From Skermanella mucosa (GTDB taxonomy: Bacteria; Pseudomonadota; Alphaproteobacteria; Azospirillales; Azospirillaceae), in assembly GCF_016765655.2 (NCBI RefSeq), contig NZ_CP086106.1, positions 5,106,501 to 5,170,500 of the forward strand: DNA of 64,000 bases, read 5' to 3'. Of the stretch, positions 45,871 to 55,655 are shown piece after piece (the stretch's first letter is position 1; every line of letters begins with the position of its first letter). The notes below the pieces were generated by a model. It had not been told where the DNA came from, did not search any database, and worked only from the letters and a program-made list of their open reading frames with translations. The position numbers were made by a program, and so were the translations under genes.

Positions 45871-46596
45871 ATGACGCTCGGTCTGCATGACTACGAACGG
45901 CGTCGGCGGCGTCGCTTCTGGGTACGTACGGTCAAGTTCCTGGCATTCGTCGGCGTACTCCTCGGCGTCGGCCTGTTCGCGTACCAGATGGGCGTCGAGC
46001 AGGTGAAGGCGCGGGAGGCCGGGCTGCGGGCCGAGAACGCCCAGCTTGCCGGCGCCAACGCCGACCTGGCCCGCTCCGTCGCCGCGCTGCGCACGGCCGC
46101 CCAGACGGCGGAGACCAGGGCCGCCGAGCTGGAGGCGCGGCTTTCCCGCGAGTTGCCGACCGGCGACCTGGCGCGCCTGACCGAGCTGGCGCGCGAGCGG
46201 CTGGCCGCCGGAGTCGATCCCAACCGGCTGGTCTTCGTGCTGAACCAGATCCGGACCCCGCGCCAGTGCGAGAAGCCGGAGAACAAGCGGTTCATCCTGC
46301 CCACGCCGATCTACAAGGGTCCCAACTCCGCGGTGGGCTTCGCCAACGGCGCCGTCACGGTCAGCGGCGAGGGCACGCCGGCCCGCAGCGCCGCCGGCAA
46401 CGCCGAGGGCTGGTTCGATCCCGCGGCCCCCGTGACGATCCGGTTCACCGAGGCGGGCGGCCGGCAGACCGAGGCCACCGGAGTGCTGCCGCTCAACCAC
46501 GTGGTGGTGGCCGCCGGCATCGAGCACCAGTTCACGGTCGTGGCGGGGTCCCGGTCCTTCGTCGAGGTCACCGGCGAGCGCTGCCCATTCCCCTGA
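45871..46596 (+). CDS. Hypothetical membrane-anchored coiled-coil protein
   Basis: 241 residues. Arg-rich cytoplasmic start (RRRRRRFW), one membrane helix (about 21-41), then a periplasmic coiled coil (about 45-95, AREAGLRAENAQLAGANADL). A C-terminal domain has two Cys (CEKPENKRFILP region and the final GERCPFP), possibly paired in the periplasm. I do not recognise the family. The next gene begins 115 bases on. Confidence 0.6.
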   Translation: MTLGLHDYERRRRRRFWVRTVKFLAFVGVLLGVGLFAYQMGVEQVKAREAGLRAENAQLAGANADLARSVAALRTAAQTAETRAAELEARLSRELPTGDLARLTELARERLAAGVDPNRLVFVLNQIRTPRQCEKPENKRFILPTPIYKGPNSAVGFANGAVTVSGEGTPARSAAGNAEGWFDPAAPVTIRFTEAGGRQTEATGVLPLNHVVVAAGIEHQFTVVAGSRSFVEVTGERCPFP

Positions 46597-46711
46597 CCCC
46601 ATCCCGTTCACCATCCCGTTCAGGTGTAAGTTAATCGGGTATTAAGGGCTCCCGGTCCACATATCGCCCCTGCCGCCCCCGGGGCGGAAAGGCGTGGCGA
46701 CGAGGGCCCTC

Positions 46712-47170
46712 ATGAAGATCCTGATCCTGCTGCTGGTGGCGCTCCTGTTCGGCGGCGGCGGCTTCGGCGCGGGCTGGTTCCTGTTCGCCAACAAGGACGC
46801 GCACGAGGAGAAGGTCGAGGCGCCGCCGGAGCCGGAGCCGCCCGCCGGTCCGCCCGTCTTCGTCAATATCGGGCCCCTGACGGTCCCGGTGCTGGGCGCC
46901 GAGCGGATCGACCAGTTCGTCACCCTGATGGTCGCGCTGGAGGTGGCCGACGCGCCCATGGCCGACAAGGTCCGCGATCAGGCGCCCCGCCTGACCGACG
47001 CCTTCCTGACCGGGATCTACGGCGCCATCGCGTCGGGCAAGGCGATGCAGGCCGGGATGCTCGACGTCCCGCAGGTCAAGGCGAAGCTCAACGAGGCCAC
47101 CGCCAAGGTGATGGGCAAGGGCGTCGTGCGCGACGTGCTGATCCAGGTCGTCAACCAGCGCCCGATGTGA
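46712..47170 (+). CDS. FliL-like flagellar basal-body-associated protein
   Basis: 152 residues. Single N-terminal membrane helix (KILILLLVALLFGGGGFGAGWFLF). A Pro/Glu linker follows and then a periplasmic domain of about 100 residues (VFVNIGPLTVPVLG, QFVTLMVALEV, VRDVLIQVVNQRPM), matching FliL architecture. FliL supports stator function in flagella, but no other flagellar gene is in the window, so this may be a solitary paralog. ATG 46712 has GAGGG five bases upstream; a GTG at 46694 is the other option. Confidence 0.75.
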   Translation: MKILILLLVALLFGGGGFGAGWFLFANKDAHEEKVEAPPEPEPPAGPPVFVNIGPLTVPVLGAERIDQFVTLMVALEVADAPMADKVRDQAPRLTDAFLTGIYGAIASGKAMQAGMLDVPQVKAKLNEATAKVMGKGVVRDVLIQVVNQRPM

Positions 47171-47420
47171 CGGCGCGGGCGAATCTCCGGAGTCGCGGCC
47201 CGAGTCGCGACCCTTAGTTTCCTATTCGTTGCCCCAATTCACGGCGGGATGGCGAATTTCCGCCCCGCGGCGTGGCATCGTCGTGCCGAATCAGCCCCGC
47301 AGTTGCTTTGTCGGCGGCCCTCCGGCATGCTTCGCCGACAAGAAGTTGCCCGCTACAGCCTTGAATCAACGGGATGATTGCGCGCGATAAAAGCTCTTCG
47401 ACGGAAATCTGGGGGGATCG

Positions 47421-49511
47421 ATGTCAGTTGCGTTCGTCTTCGTCGTCCTATGCGGCCTCGCGGCCCTCGGCTACGGCATCTATGCCGGCCGGGAGGTCAT
47501 GGCCGCGAGTGCCGGGTCCGCCCGGATGCAGGAGATATCCGGCGCCATCCAGGAAGGCGCCCAAGCCTATCTGAACCGGCAATACACCACCATAGCCGTC
47601 GTCGGCGTCGTGATCGGCGTGATCCTGGGCTTCATCCTCGGGCTCCACGTGGCGGGCGGCTTCTTCATCGGCGCCATCCTGTCCGGCGTGGCGGGATATG
47701 TCGGCATGAACGTATCCGTCCGCGCCAACGTCCGCACGGCGGAGGCGGCGCGCCACGGCATGACCCCGGCGCTCGACATCGCCTTCAAGTCCGGCGCCAT
47801 CACCGGCATGCTGGTGGTCGGGCTGGGCCTGCTGGGCGTGGCGGGCTATTACGGCGCGCTGCTGGCCGCCGGGCTGGAGATCCGCGCGATCCTGGAGGCC
47901 CTGGTGGCCCTCAGCTTCGGGGCATCGCTGATCTCGATCTTCGCGCGGCTGGGCGGCGGCATCTTCACCAAGGGGGCCGACGTCGGCGCCGACCTGGTGG
48001 GCAAGGTCGAGGCCGGCATCCCGGAGGACGATCCCCGCAATCCCGCGGTCATCGCGGACAATGTGGGCGACAATGTCGGCGACTGCGCCGGCATGGCCGC
48101 CGACCTCTTCGAGACCTACGCAGTCACCATCGTCGCCACCATGCTCCTGGCGGCGATTTTTTTCGTGGGCGAGACCCAGGCCCGGCTGATGATCTATCCG
48201 CTGGTGATCGGCGCGGTCTGCATCATCGGCTCGATCGCCGGGACCTTCTTCGTCAAGCTCGGCCCTTCCAACAACATCATGGGGGCGCTGTACAAGGGCC
48301 TGGCGGTCACCGCGGCGATCTCGGCCGTGCTGATCTTCCTGGCGACCGCGATCCTGCTGGGTTTCCGCACGCCGCTTGAGCGGATCGGCGGGGAGGCGGT
48401 GACGGGCATCCGCCTGTTCGTCTGCGCCCTGGTCGGCCTGGGCGTCACCGGGCTGCTGGTCTGGATCACCGAATACTACACCTCGACCGCGTTCCGCCCG
48501 GTTCGCAGCATCGCCAAGTCGTCCGAGACCGGGCACGGCACCAACGTGATCCAGGGCCTCGCCGTCTCCATGGAGGCGACCGCCCTGCCGGCCCTGGTGA
48601 TCTGCGCCGGCATCATCATCGCCCATGCCATGGCGGGCCTGTTCGGCATCGCCGTCGCGGCCACCACCATGCTGGCTCTGGCCGGGATGGTCGTGGCTTT
48701 GGACGCCTACGGCCCGGTCACCGACAATGCCGGCGGCATCGCTGAGATGGCCGACCTGCCCAAGGAGACCCGGGTCATCACCGACGCGCTCGACGCCGTC
48801 GGCAACACCACCAAGGCGGTCACCAAGGGCTACGCGATCGGCTCCGCCGGCCTCGCGGCCCTGGTCCTGTTCGCGGCCTATATCGAGGACCTGAAGCATT
48901 ACTTCCCCGACGTGGTCGTCAGCTTCAACCTCCAGGACCCTTACGTGGTCGTCGGGCTTCTGATCGGCGGCCTGCTGCCCTACCTGTTCGGGGCCATGGG
49001 CATGACCGCGGTCGGCCGGGCGGCCGGCTCGGTCGTGGTCGAGGTGCGGCGCCAGTTCCGCGAGATCAAGGGCATCATGGAAGGCACGGCGAAGCCGGAC
49101 TACGGCCGCGCCGTGGACATGCTGACCCGCGCCGCGATCCGCGAGATGATCCTGCCCTCGCTGCTGCCGGTGGCGGCGCCGATCGTGCTGTACCTGGTGA
49201 TCAGCCTGATCGCCGGCCAGGCGGAAGCCTTCACGGCCCTGGGCGCCATGCTGCTGGGCACCATCGTGACCGGCATCTTCGTCGCGATCTCCATGACCTC
49301 GGGCGGCGGCGCCTGGGACAACGCGAAGAAGTACATCGAGGAGGGGAACTACGGCGGCAAGGGATCGGAGGCCCACAAGGCGGCGGTGACCGGCGACACC
49401 GTCGGCGACCCCTACAAGGACACCGCCGGCCCGGCGGTCAACCCGATGATCAAGATCACCAACATCGTCGCGATCCTGCTGCTGGCGATCCTCGCCAAGC
49501 TGGGGGGCTGA
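47421..49511 (+). CDS. hppA: Proton-pumping membrane pyrophosphatase, K+-independent type
   Basis: 696 residues, about 16 membrane helices. Catalytic loops include [27 protein letters not shown] split around 175-200, [18 protein letters not shown] and, late, [19 protein letters not shown]. Lys465 in [10 protein letters not shown] with Thr468 marks the K+-independent class; K+-dependent enzymes have Ala at the first position. It splits pyrophosphate to drive H+ across the inner membrane. GGGGGG precedes the ATG. Confidence 0.95.
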   Translation: MSVAFVFVVLCGLAALGYGIYAGREVMAASAGSARMQEISGAIQEGAQAYLNRQYTTIAVVGVVIGVILGFILGLHVAGGFFIGAILSGVAGYVGMNVSVRANVRTAEAARHGMTPALDIAFKSGAITGMLVVGLGLLGVAGYYGALLAAGLEIRAILEALVALSFGASLISIFARLGGGIFTKGADVGADLVGKVEAGIPEDDPRNPAVIADNVGDNVGDCAGMAADLFETYAVTIVATMLLAAIFFVGETQARLMIYPLVIGAVCIIGSIAGTFFVKLGPSNNIMGALYKGLAVTAAISAVLIFLATAILLGFRTPLERIGGEAVTGIRLFVCALVGLGVTGLLVWITEYYTSTAFRPVRSIAKSSETGHGTNVIQGLAVSMEATALPALVICAGIIIAHAMAGLFGIAVAATTMLALAGMVVALDAYGPVTDNAGGIAEMADLPKETRVITDALDAVGNTTKAVTKGYAIGSAGLAALVLFAAYIEDLKHYFPDVVVSFNLQDPYVVVGLLIGGLLPYLFGAMGMTAVGRAAGSVVVEVRRQFREIKGIMEGTAKPDYGRAVDMLTRAAIREMILPSLLPVAAPIVLYLVISLIAGQAEAFTALGAMLLGTIVTGIFVAISMTSGGGAWDNAKKYIEEGNYGGKGSEAHKAAVTGDTVGDPYKDTAGPAVNPMIKITNIVAILLLAILAKLGG

Positions 49512-49513
49512 TA

Positions 49514-49664
49514 CGGTTTCCGGGTGATCAGCATGATCACCCGGAAACCGAAAACCCGGCAGATCAATGCCATGGGCATTGATTGAAAGGGTCATACCGA
49601 AACCGTTGCAACGGTTTCGGTATGACAACCCCGCGGACCCGGGCGGCGCGCGCCGCCCGGGTCC
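49514..49664. terminator. Cluster of four perfect hairpins between hppA and bamE
   Basis: Four hairpins follow one another. 49514-49550: 17-bp stem from CGGTTTCCGGGTGATCA, loop GCA. 49563-49583: ATCAATGCC/GGCATTGAT. 49591-49626: a 36-base perfect palindrome with half GTCATACCGAAACCGTTG. 49635-49664: a 30-base palindrome with half GGACCCGGGCGGCGC. They lie between two convergent genes and so can terminate both, though none has a long U-run. Confidence 0.75.
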
Positions 49665-49669
49665 GAGCC

Positions 49670-50146
49670 TCAGCGCCGGGGCAGGCCCGGCTGGCGGACT
49701 CCGCCCTGGCCGCCGGAGAAGCGGCCGATATTGCCCAGCATCTGTTCGATGAAGTTCATGTCGCGGCCGGCGGTCGGCGTCGTGCGCTCGACCAGTTCGA
49801 CCTGCTGGCCGGCGGACTGGTCCAGTTCCTTGATGTCGGCGACCGTGCCGTTCTCGGCGAACCGGACGACCACGACCTTGCGTTCCACCACTTCCGGCTG
49901 GAAGAACGCGGTCTTCTCCGTGCGCGCGCCGATATAGTACCAGGTGTTCTCGTCGAAGGTGCCGACCGTCGACGGAGTCCCCAGCGTCACCGCCACGTCG
50001 TCGCGCGTGCTGACGCCGGGCTGGATCTGGTCGAGCCGGGTCTTCTCCGCGAGATTTCCGCGCGTGTCGATCGTGGGGGAGCAGGCGGCCACCGTCAGGC
50101 CGAGCAGGCAGGCGGCGGAGACGTGACGAAGTGTTGGTCTGACCAT
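49670..50146 (-). CDS. bamE: Outer membrane assembly lipoprotein BamE (SmpA/OmlA)
   Basis: 158 residues from ATG 50146. Lipobox VAAC gives Cys22. The SmpA/OmlA core LDQIQPGVSTRDDVAVTLGTPSTVG (about 39-63), TWYYIGARTEK (68-78) and FAENGTVADI match the family. It is a lipoprotein of the BAM complex that inserts outer-membrane proteins. The C-terminal tail is Gly/Arg-rich and longer than in E. coli. Divergent from the chaperone gene, sharing a 140-base regulatory gap. Confidence 0.9.
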   Translation of the reverse strand: MVRPTLRHVSAACLLGLTVAACSPTIDTRGNLAEKTRLDQIQPGVSTRDDVAVTLGTPSTVGTFDENTWYYIGARTEKTAFFQPEVVERKVVVVRFAENGTVADIKELDQSAGQQVELVERTTPTAGRDMNFIEQMLGNIGRFSGGQGGVRQPGLPRR

Positions 50147-50286
50147 GATTGCCCGGTAATGTCCATTGAACGCCCTCCCCGCCATCCGAGGCGGATTGAC
50201 GGGGACTGGGGCGGCACCCATTTCGGGTGGGACAATTGCACCCCCCGCGCCGCCATGTCAACTTTTCGGATCAGGGAGATCCCCCC

Positions 50287-50832
50287 TTGCTGAACCGCCT
50301 GTTCCGGCGCAAGCGCCCCGAGGCCGAGGCCCTGGACCTCTACGAAACCATCGTCGCCCAGGCGCGGCGGCCGGAATTCTATGCCGGATTCGGCGTGCCC
50401 GACACGATCGACGGGCGGTTCGAGATGATCGCGCTGCATGCGTTCCTGGTGATGCGCCGGCTGAAGGGCCAGGGGCAGGCAGCCGCCGCCGTGTCCCAGG
50501 AACTGTTCGACACCCTGATCGCGGACATGGACCGCAGCCTGCGGGAGATCGGCATCGGCGACCTGAGCGTGCCCAAGCATATCAAGAACATGGCCAAGGG
50601 GCTGTACGGAAGGATCGTCTCCTACGAGAAGGGCTTGGCGGACCCCGGCGACGCCGAGCTTTACGCCGCCCTCGACCGCAACCTGTACGGCACCGTCCTG
50701 GAAGTGCCCGAAACCCATCTGGCCGCCATGGCCGCCTACATGAGGCGGGAGACCGCCGCCCTCGCCGTCCAGCCGGTGGAAAGCCTGGCCGCCGGCCGTG
50801 TGCAATTCGGGCCGCCGCCTGTTATAGGGTGA
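50287..50832 (+). CDS. Ubiquinol-cytochrome c chaperone (CBP3/UQCC1-like)
   Basis: 181 residues from TTG 50287, which has AGGGAGA seven bases upstream; no in-frame ATG covers the conserved start. LYETIVAQARRPEFYAGFGVPDTIDGRFEMIALHAFLVMRRL and QELFDTLIADMDRSLREIGIGDLSVPKHIKNMAKG (each split here as motif blocks) match the family that helps cytochrome bc1 assembly. In alphaproteobacteria it commonly sits before the DUF177 gene, as here. Cytoplasmic side, no membrane helix. Confidence 0.9.
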   Translation: MLNRLFRRKRPEAEALDLYETIVAQARRPEFYAGFGVPDTIDGRFEMIALHAFLVMRRLKGQGQAAAAVSQELFDTLIADMDRSLREIGIGDLSVPKHIKNMAKGLYGRIVSYEKGLADPGDAELYAALDRNLYGTVLEVPETHLAAMAAYMRRETAALAVQPVESLAAGRVQFGPPPVIG

Positions 50833-50900
50833 CATTTTATCAGGGTGACATTTTCGCCGGTGCCGACCGCCCGGCACCGGAGGACGTCGAAGGAGGCCCC

Positions 50901-51479
50901 ATGACCGACCAGCCGATTGCCACCCCGTCGATCGGACCGGAATTCTCCCGGAACGTGCTCGCCGACAAGGTGAGCGGCGAGGAGATGGTCCAGACCATCA
51001 AGGCCAACCCGCAGGAGTGCCGGCGGCTCGCCGGGCGGCTGGACCTGCGGGACCTGAAGTCCCTGACCGCCACCGTCCGGCTGAAGCGGGTGCGCGGCGG
51101 CCAGATGATCCGGGTCCGCGGCACGCTGGAGGCCGACGTGGTCCAGACCTGCGTCGTCACGCTGGAACCGGTGGAGAACCATGTCGCGGACGAGTTCGAG
51201 ATCCTGTTCGCGCCCCGCCACCTGATTCCCGAGATCCCTGCCGAGGTGGAGATCGATCCGGACGCGGAAGAGCCGCCGGAACCGCTGGTCGGCAACCGGA
51301 TCGACATCGGCGAGCTGACCGCCCAGCACCTGTCGCTGGCCCTCGACCCCTATCCGCGCTGCCCCGGCATCGCCTTCGAGGACCATATCGAGGACGCGCC
51401 CGCGGAAGGCGTGGAGGAGGTCGCGGCCGAGCGGCCGAATCCGTTCCTGACCCTTGCCAAGCTGAAGCGGCCCCACTAA
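50901..51479 (+). CDS. DUF177 / YceD family protein
   Basis: 192 residues with GGAGG just before the ATG. LRGTLEADVVQTCVVTLEPVENHVADEFEILF is the hallmark region, with a conserved Cys and acidic residues. A second block is DIGELTAQHLSLALDPYPRCPGI. YceD proteins lie beside rpmF in most bacteria and act in 23S rRNA maturation. Here it is 69 bases after the chaperone gene and 101 before rpmF. Strong conservation of context, so identification is firm. Confidence 0.9.
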   Translation: MTDQPIATPSIGPEFSRNVLADKVSGEEMVQTIKANPQECRRLAGRLDLRDLKSLTATVRLKRVRGGQMIRVRGTLEADVVQTCVVTLEPVENHVADEFEILFAPRHLIPEIPAEVEIDPDAEEPPEPLVGNRIDIGELTAQHLSLALDPYPRCPGIAFEDHIEDAPAEGVEEVAAERPNPFLTLAKLKRPH

Positions 51480-51535
51480 ATTCGCGGTTCGCGCTTGCCC
51501 CCCGGGGGCGTTTTCTGTAATGAAGCGGTTCGCAT

Positions 51536-51561
51536 AAGGCGGCTCCTTCGGGCCGCCTTTT
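51536..51561 (+). terminator. Terminator between DUF177 and rpmF
   Basis: Stem AAGGCGGC / GCCGCCTT with an 8- to 10-base loop, followed by TTTATAA. It allows rpmF to be transcribed separately, although read-through is possible. Confidence 0.7.
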
Positions 51562-51580
51562 ATAATAGAGAGTTCCGACG

Positions 51581-51766
51581 ATGGCTGTTCCGAAGAAAAA
51601 GACCTCCAAGTCCCGGCGCGACATGCGCCGCTCCCACCACGCCCTGACCGCCGCCTCCTATGCCGAGTGCCCGAACTGCGGCGAGTTGAAGCGCCCGCAC
51701 CATGTCTGCGGCTCGTGCGGCCAGTATGACGGCCGTGACGTGGTGGCAGAAGCCGCGACCGCTTGA
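51581..51766 (+). CDS. rpmF: Ribosomal protein bL32
   Basis: 61 residues starting [20 protein letters not shown], the standard bL32 start. The Zn ribbon is intact: CPNC (about 30-33) and CGSCG (about 43-47). GAGAG sits upstream of ATG. Large-subunit protein. It directly precedes plsX, the usual arrangement. Confidence 0.97.
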   Translation: MAVPKKKTSKSRRDMRRSHHALTAASYAECPNCGELKRPHHVCGSCGQYDGRDVVAEAATA

Positions 51767-51816
51767 CCGGTCCGGCGGACGGATCGGAACCGGACGGTGT
51801 ACGGAGATCGGATGCG

Positions 51817-52920
51817 GTGAGCGCGCGTTTGACGATCGCCCTGGATGCCATGGGCGGAGATCATGCGCCGGAAGTGGTTGTCGCGGGTGCCGATATGGCT
51901 CGGCTGCGTTGCCCGGAGATCGATTACCTGTTCTTCGGCGACGAACAGCGGATAAAGCCGCTGCTCGCGGACCTTCCCGATCTTGAGCGCATTTCCACCA
52001 TCCATCACACGCCGGATGCCGTCAGCAACGACGCCAAGCCGGCCGTGGCATTGCGCGCGGGCCGGAATTCGAGCATGCGGCTGGCCATCGACGCGGTGGC
52101 GCAGGGCAAGGCGGCGTGCGTCGTGTCCGCCGGCAACACCGGCGCGCTGATGGCCATGGCGAAGTTCGTGCTGAAGACGCTGCCGGGCATCGACCGGCCG
52201 GCGATAGCCTCGTTTTTCCCGACGCTTCGGGGCGAGAGCGTAATGCTGGACCTGGGCGCCAACATCGAGTGCGACAGCAGGAACCTGGTCGAGTTCGCGG
52301 TCATGGGATCGGTCTTCGCCCGCACCGTGCTGGGGCTGATGCAGCCGACCGTCGGCCTGCTCAATATCGGGGCCGAAGAGGTCAAGGGGCACGAGTCGAT
52401 CAAGGCCGCCGCCGCCCAGCTGCGGGTGACTCCCCTGCCCGGCAAGTTCCACGGCTTCATCGAGGGCAACGACATCCCGTCCGGCACGGTCGACGTGATC
52501 GTCACCGACGGCTTCACCGGCAATGTCGCGCTGAAGACGGCCGAGGGCACCGCCAAGCTCTATTCCGAACTGCTGCGCCGGACGTTCGAATCCTCGATCG
52601 TGGCGCGCCTGGGCTATCTGCTGGCCCGCAACGCCTTCACCAAGCTCAAGAAACGCATGGATCCGCGACGGTACAACGGCGCGATGTTCCTGGGCTTGCA
52701 GGGCGTGTGCGTGAAGAGCCACGGAGGCACGGACCCGACCGGTTTCGCCAACGCGATCTGCGTGGCGGTCGATCTGGTGACCCGGGGTTTCAACGAGACG
52801 ATCAAGGCCGAGATGGCGCGTATCGGCGACCTTGCCGCCGCCTCCCCGGACGGCGCGCCCCAGCAGGAACCCACGGTTCCGAATTCATCCCTCCCGGACT
52901 CAAAGGCAGCGGCCATATAG
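51817..52920 (+). CDS. plsX: Phosphate acyltransferase PlsX
   Basis: 367 residues from GTG 51817 (VSARLTIALDAMGGDHAPEV). A TTG at 51763 overlapping the rpmF stop would add 18 residues. Blocks ACVVSAGNTGALMAM (about 101-115), PTVGLLNIGAEEVKGHE (about 178-194) and DVIVTDGFTGNVALK match PlsX. It makes acyl-phosphate from acyl-ACP for phospholipid synthesis. It sits in the rpmF-plsX-fabH block and abuts fabH. Confidence 0.95.
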   Translation: MSARLTIALDAMGGDHAPEVVVAGADMARLRCPEIDYLFFGDEQRIKPLLADLPDLERISTIHHTPDAVSNDAKPAVALRAGRNSSMRLAIDAVAQGKAACVVSAGNTGALMAMAKFVLKTLPGIDRPAIASFFPTLRGESVMLDLGANIECDSRNLVEFAVMGSVFARTVLGLMQPTVGLLNIGAEEVKGHESIKAAAAQLRVTPLPGKFHGFIEGNDIPSGTVDVIVTDGFTGNVALKTAEGTAKLYSELLRRTFESSIVARLGYLLARNAFTKLKKRMDPRRYNGAMFLGLQGVCVKSHGGTDPTGFANAICVAVDLVTRGFNETIKAEMARIGDLAAASPDGAPQQEPTVPNSSLPDSKAAAI

Positions 52921-53895
52921 ATGGTTCGACGTTCAAGGATCGTAGGCTGCGGCTCGTACCTGCCGCAGAACGTTGTGACCAATCATGACCTCGCCAAGCG
53001 GGTCGACACTTCCGATGATTGGATCACCCAGCGCACCGGCATCCGGTCGCGCCACCTCGCCGCGCCGGACGAGAAGACATCCGACCTGGCATTGGCGGCG
53101 GCGCGCCGGGCGCTGGACCATGCCGGCATCTCGGCGGGCGACATCGACCTGATCATCCTGGCGACCACCACGCCGGACCACACCTTCCCGGCGACCGCCA
53201 CGAAGGTGCAGGCGGAGCTTGGAATCACCAAGGGGTTCGCCTTCGATCTCCAGGCGGTCTGCTCCGGCTTCGTGTTCGCCCTGTCGGTCGCCGACAACTT
53301 CATCCGGCTGGGCCAGGCGACGACGGCGCTGGTGATCGGCGCCGAGACCTTCTCCCGAATCCTGGATTGGGAAGACCGCACGACCTGCGTGCTGTTCGGC
53401 GACGGCGCCGGGGCGGTGGTGCTCCAGGGGGCCGAGGGCGAGGGCGCCACGAGCGACCGCGGCATCCTGTCCACCCACCTGCATTCCGACGGGCGGCAGT
53501 ACGAGCTGCTGTGGGTCGACGGCGGCCCTTCCGCGACCCAGAGCACCGGCCATGTCCGGATGGTCGGCCAGGACGTGTTCCGCCACGCCGTGACCCGGTT
53601 GAGCGAGGTCGTGAACGAGGCGCTGGAAGCCAACAAGCTTACCGCCGACGACATCGACTGGCTGGTGCCCCACCAGGCCAACAAGCGGATCATCGAAGGC
53701 ACGGCGCGCAAGCTGAAGCTGTCGGGCGACAAGGTGGTGATGACCGTTGACCACCACGGCAACACCTCGGCCGCCTCGATCCCGCTGGCGCTGGCGGAGG
53801 CGGTCCATGACGGCCGGATCAAACAGGGCGACCTGGTGCTGATGGAAGCCATGGGCGGCGGCTTCACCTGGGGTTCCGCCCTGGTCCGGATGTGA
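52921..53895 (+). CDS. fabH: Beta-ketoacyl-ACP synthase III
   Basis: 324 residues with the ATG one base after the plsX stop. The catalytic triad is intact: Cys114 in AVCSGF, His251 in PHQANKR and Asn281 in HGNTSAAS. It joins acetyl-CoA and malonyl-ACP to begin fatty acid synthesis. Conserved gene order with plsX and ihfA. Full length for the family. Confidence 0.97.
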   Translation: MVRRSRIVGCGSYLPQNVVTNHDLAKRVDTSDDWITQRTGIRSRHLAAPDEKTSDLALAAARRALDHAGISAGDIDLIILATTTPDHTFPATATKVQAELGITKGFAFDLQAVCSGFVFALSVADNFIRLGQATTALVIGAETFSRILDWEDRTTCVLFGDGAGAVVLQGAEGEGATSDRGILSTHLHSDGRQYELLWVDGGPSATQSTGHVRMVGQDVFRHAVTRLSEVVNEALEANKLTADDIDWLVPHQANKRIIEGTARKLKLSGDKVVMTVDHHGNTSAASIPLALAEAVHDGRIKQGDLVLMEAMGGGFTWGSALVRM

Positions 53896-54043
53896 CGCGG
53901 TGCCGGACCGGTAAAGCTGTGATGCCGCCCCGCCCCTCAACGATGTCCGCCAACTCTTTGTAATTGACGCATTTCTTCCGTGGGATTACGGTTCCGGCGG
54001 CAGGTCCGGCGGCTAGCGGGCCACTGGCGAGAGGGAAGACGTC

Positions 54044-54376
54044 ATGACTCAGGAGACCGTCACCCGCGCTCAACTGAGCGAGGCCGTGTACCAGGAAGTC
54101 GGCTTGTCGCGCAACGAATCCGCCGATCTGGTGGAGACCGTCCTGAACGAGATCTCCGACGCCCTCGCGCGGGGGGAGATGGTGAAGATCTCGTCTTTCG
54201 GCAGTTTCTCGGTCCGGCAGAAGGGGCAGCGCGTCGGGCGCAACCCCAAGACCGGCGAGGAGGTGCCCATCATGCCGCGGCGCGTGCTGGTCTTCCGGGC
54301 GAGCCATGTGCTCAAGTCCCGGATCAACCAGACGCTCGCCGAACTCGACCCGCCGCATATTGAAGTAGCCTCGTGA
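54044..54376 (+). CDS. ihfA: Integration host factor alpha subunit
   Basis: 110 residues. [30 protein letters not shown] starts the HU/IHF fold, [14 protein letters not shown] is the core, and the DNA-binding arm has [12 protein letters not shown] with its Pro at the tip. The alpha-specific [10 protein letters not shown] follows. A DNA-bending nucleoid protein. Its stop overlaps the GTG of the MerR gene. Confidence 0.95.
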   Translation: MTQETVTRAQLSEAVYQEVGLSRNESADLVETVLNEISDALARGEMVKISSFGSFSVRQKGQRVGRNPKTGEEVPIMPRRVLVFRASHVLKSRINQTLAELDPPHIEVAS

Positions 54377-54891
54377 CGATGACCGCACCAAACCCGGACC
54401 CGCGGCCCCGCAGCATGGCGAAGTCGGCCACAGCCTTCCGCACGATCAGCGAGGTTTCGGCCGAACTCGACGTGCCGCAGCATGTGCTGCGCTTCTGGGA
54501 AACCAAGTTCCCCCAGATCCGCCCCCTGAAGCGCGGCGGCGGCCGGCGCTATTACCGGCCCGAGGACGTCGAGTTGCTCCGGCGGATCCAGAGCCTGCTG
54601 TACAAGGAAGGCTACACGATCAAGGGCGTGCAGCGCCTGCTGCGCGAATCCCGCGGCGGCACGCCCCAGCAGCCGGCCGGCGACCAGCCGCCCCCGGCCG
54701 GGGAGGAGCCCGGCGGCGCCTCTGGAGCGGAGGCGGATCACGAGCCCTTCGACCATGATGACGACGAAGACGACCATGGCCATGGGTACGAGGGTTCCGG
54801 CGGGATGTCCCGCGCCCAGCGCGACGACATCGAGGCCGTGCTGACCGAACTCATAGCGCTCCGCGACATGCTGCGGGGCGGCAGGAAATAG
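54373..54891 (+). CDS. MerR family transcriptional regulator
   Basis: 172 residues (GTG 54373; ATG 54379 possible). The winged-helix motif [29 protein letters not shown] (about 17-45) followed by [29 protein letters not shown] shows a MerR head. A long acidic, low-complexity tail ([10 protein letters not shown]) and a short end helix ([13 protein letters not shown]) replace the usual effector domain. It follows ihfA in many alphaproteobacteria; the target is unknown. Confidence 0.92.
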   Translation: MTMTAPNPDPRPRSMAKSATAFRTISEVSAELDVPQHVLRFWETKFPQIRPLKRGGGRRYYRPEDVELLRRIQSLLYKEGYTIKGVQRLLRESRGGTPQQPAGDQPPPAGEEPGGASGAEADHEPFDHDDDEDDHGHGYEGSGGMSRAQRDDIEAVLTELIALRDMLRGGRK

Positions 54892-54913
54892 GCAAATAAA
54901 TTCATCGGAGCGA

Positions 54914-54942
54914 TTGCGTGACCCCGGGGGCGCGGCTATAGT
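54914..54942 (+). promoter_or_regulatory. Probable tRNA-Pro promoter
   Basis: TTGCGT (-35), 17-base spacer, then TATAGT (-10), about 60 bases upstream of the tRNA. The only good sigma-70-like pair in this gap. Confidence 0.6.
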
Positions 54943-55000
54943 CCGCGCCACACCGGACGAACCGGCGCCGGCAAGGCCGGTACGGATCGCCTGGGTTTGA

Positions 55001-55077
55001 CGGGCAGTAGCGCAGCCTGGTAGCGCATCAGTCTGGGGGACTGGGGGTCGTGGGTTCGAATCCCGCCTGCCCGATAT
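55001..55077 (+). tRNA. tRNA-Pro (anticodon GGG)
   Basis: Acceptor stem CGGGCAG/CTGCCCG with discriminator A. The anticodon loop is CTGGGGG between TCAGT and ACTGG, giving anticodon GGG at positions 34-36. The T-arm contains GGGTTCGAATCCC. CCA is not encoded: ATATCTT follows. The cloverleaf appears complete. Confidence 0.95.
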
Positions 55078-55100
55078 CTTCAGGAAACTGAAATCGGTCG

Positions 55101-55135
55101 AGAGCCGGCAACGTGACGAACGTTGCTGGCTCTTT
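55101..55135 (+). terminator. Terminator after tRNA-Pro
   Basis: An imperfect stem AGAGCCGGCAACGT with ACGTTGCTGGCTCT and a GACGA loop, followed by TTT. Suitable for tRNA transcript ending. Confidence 0.7.
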
Positions 55136-55253
55136 CCGTTCCGGAGCGGCGCCGTCATCGACGAGGGAAACCGGGGTTGGGCCACGGCTGTCCGGCGCGG
55201 TACTTGCTTATCAACCCGCAGCTGATGCTCAAGATACTTTGTCTTCTTTTTAT

Positions 55254-55343
55254 CGTCATGGCCGGACTTGATCCGGGCATCTCCGGCCACGAAGCCCCGG
55301 TGAGACCTGCGATACGATGGCCGGATCAAGTCCGGCCATGACG
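55254..55343. repeat. 90-bp dispersed repeat, copy B
   Basis: Starts CGTCATGGCCGGACTTGATC and ends CATGACG, the same ends and exact length as the element at 33081-33170. A partial third copy (ccggtcatgacg) lies near 55425. The rest of 55344-55655 has no supported gene; a 28-base palindrome at 55512-55539 is noted separately. Confidence 0.7.
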
Positions 55344-55511
55344 AAAAGGCAATGTTTCTGCCTACGGCTAATACTTTCCCTCACGGTGCAATCGCCGTTC
55401 CGGCCAGTCGTGGGTCAAGCCCGGTCATGACGATAAAGGGAGGAACGCTCTACCAAAAAAGCATCCTCTTCCCGACGCTGGCGTCCGACATCGATCAGGC
55501 ACGCGCAAACA

Positions 55512-55539
55512 CGAACGGCCCCCGATCGGGGGCCGTTCG
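55512..55539. terminator. 28-base palindrome, possible terminator for the minus-strand gene at 55656
   Basis: CGAACGGCCCCCGA and its inverse form a perfect hairpin. It lies about 117 bases past the end of the minus-strand gene. No U-run is visible. Confidence 0.4.
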
Positions 55540-55655
55540 CGTCTACCGAAACTTCCTGCGACTCGTTGGTCGCTTCGCCCTTTTTCGGGCGTTCCCCCCT
55601 AAACTCGGGCCGGTGTCATCCGTTGCACATGTATGCGTTGGAAGACGTTATTATG

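Noticed and set aside
47448-50261. Long minus-strand frame across hppA
   Set aside because: It runs through the hairpin cluster and bamE, has no domain signal, and the plus-strand pyrophosphatase is certain.
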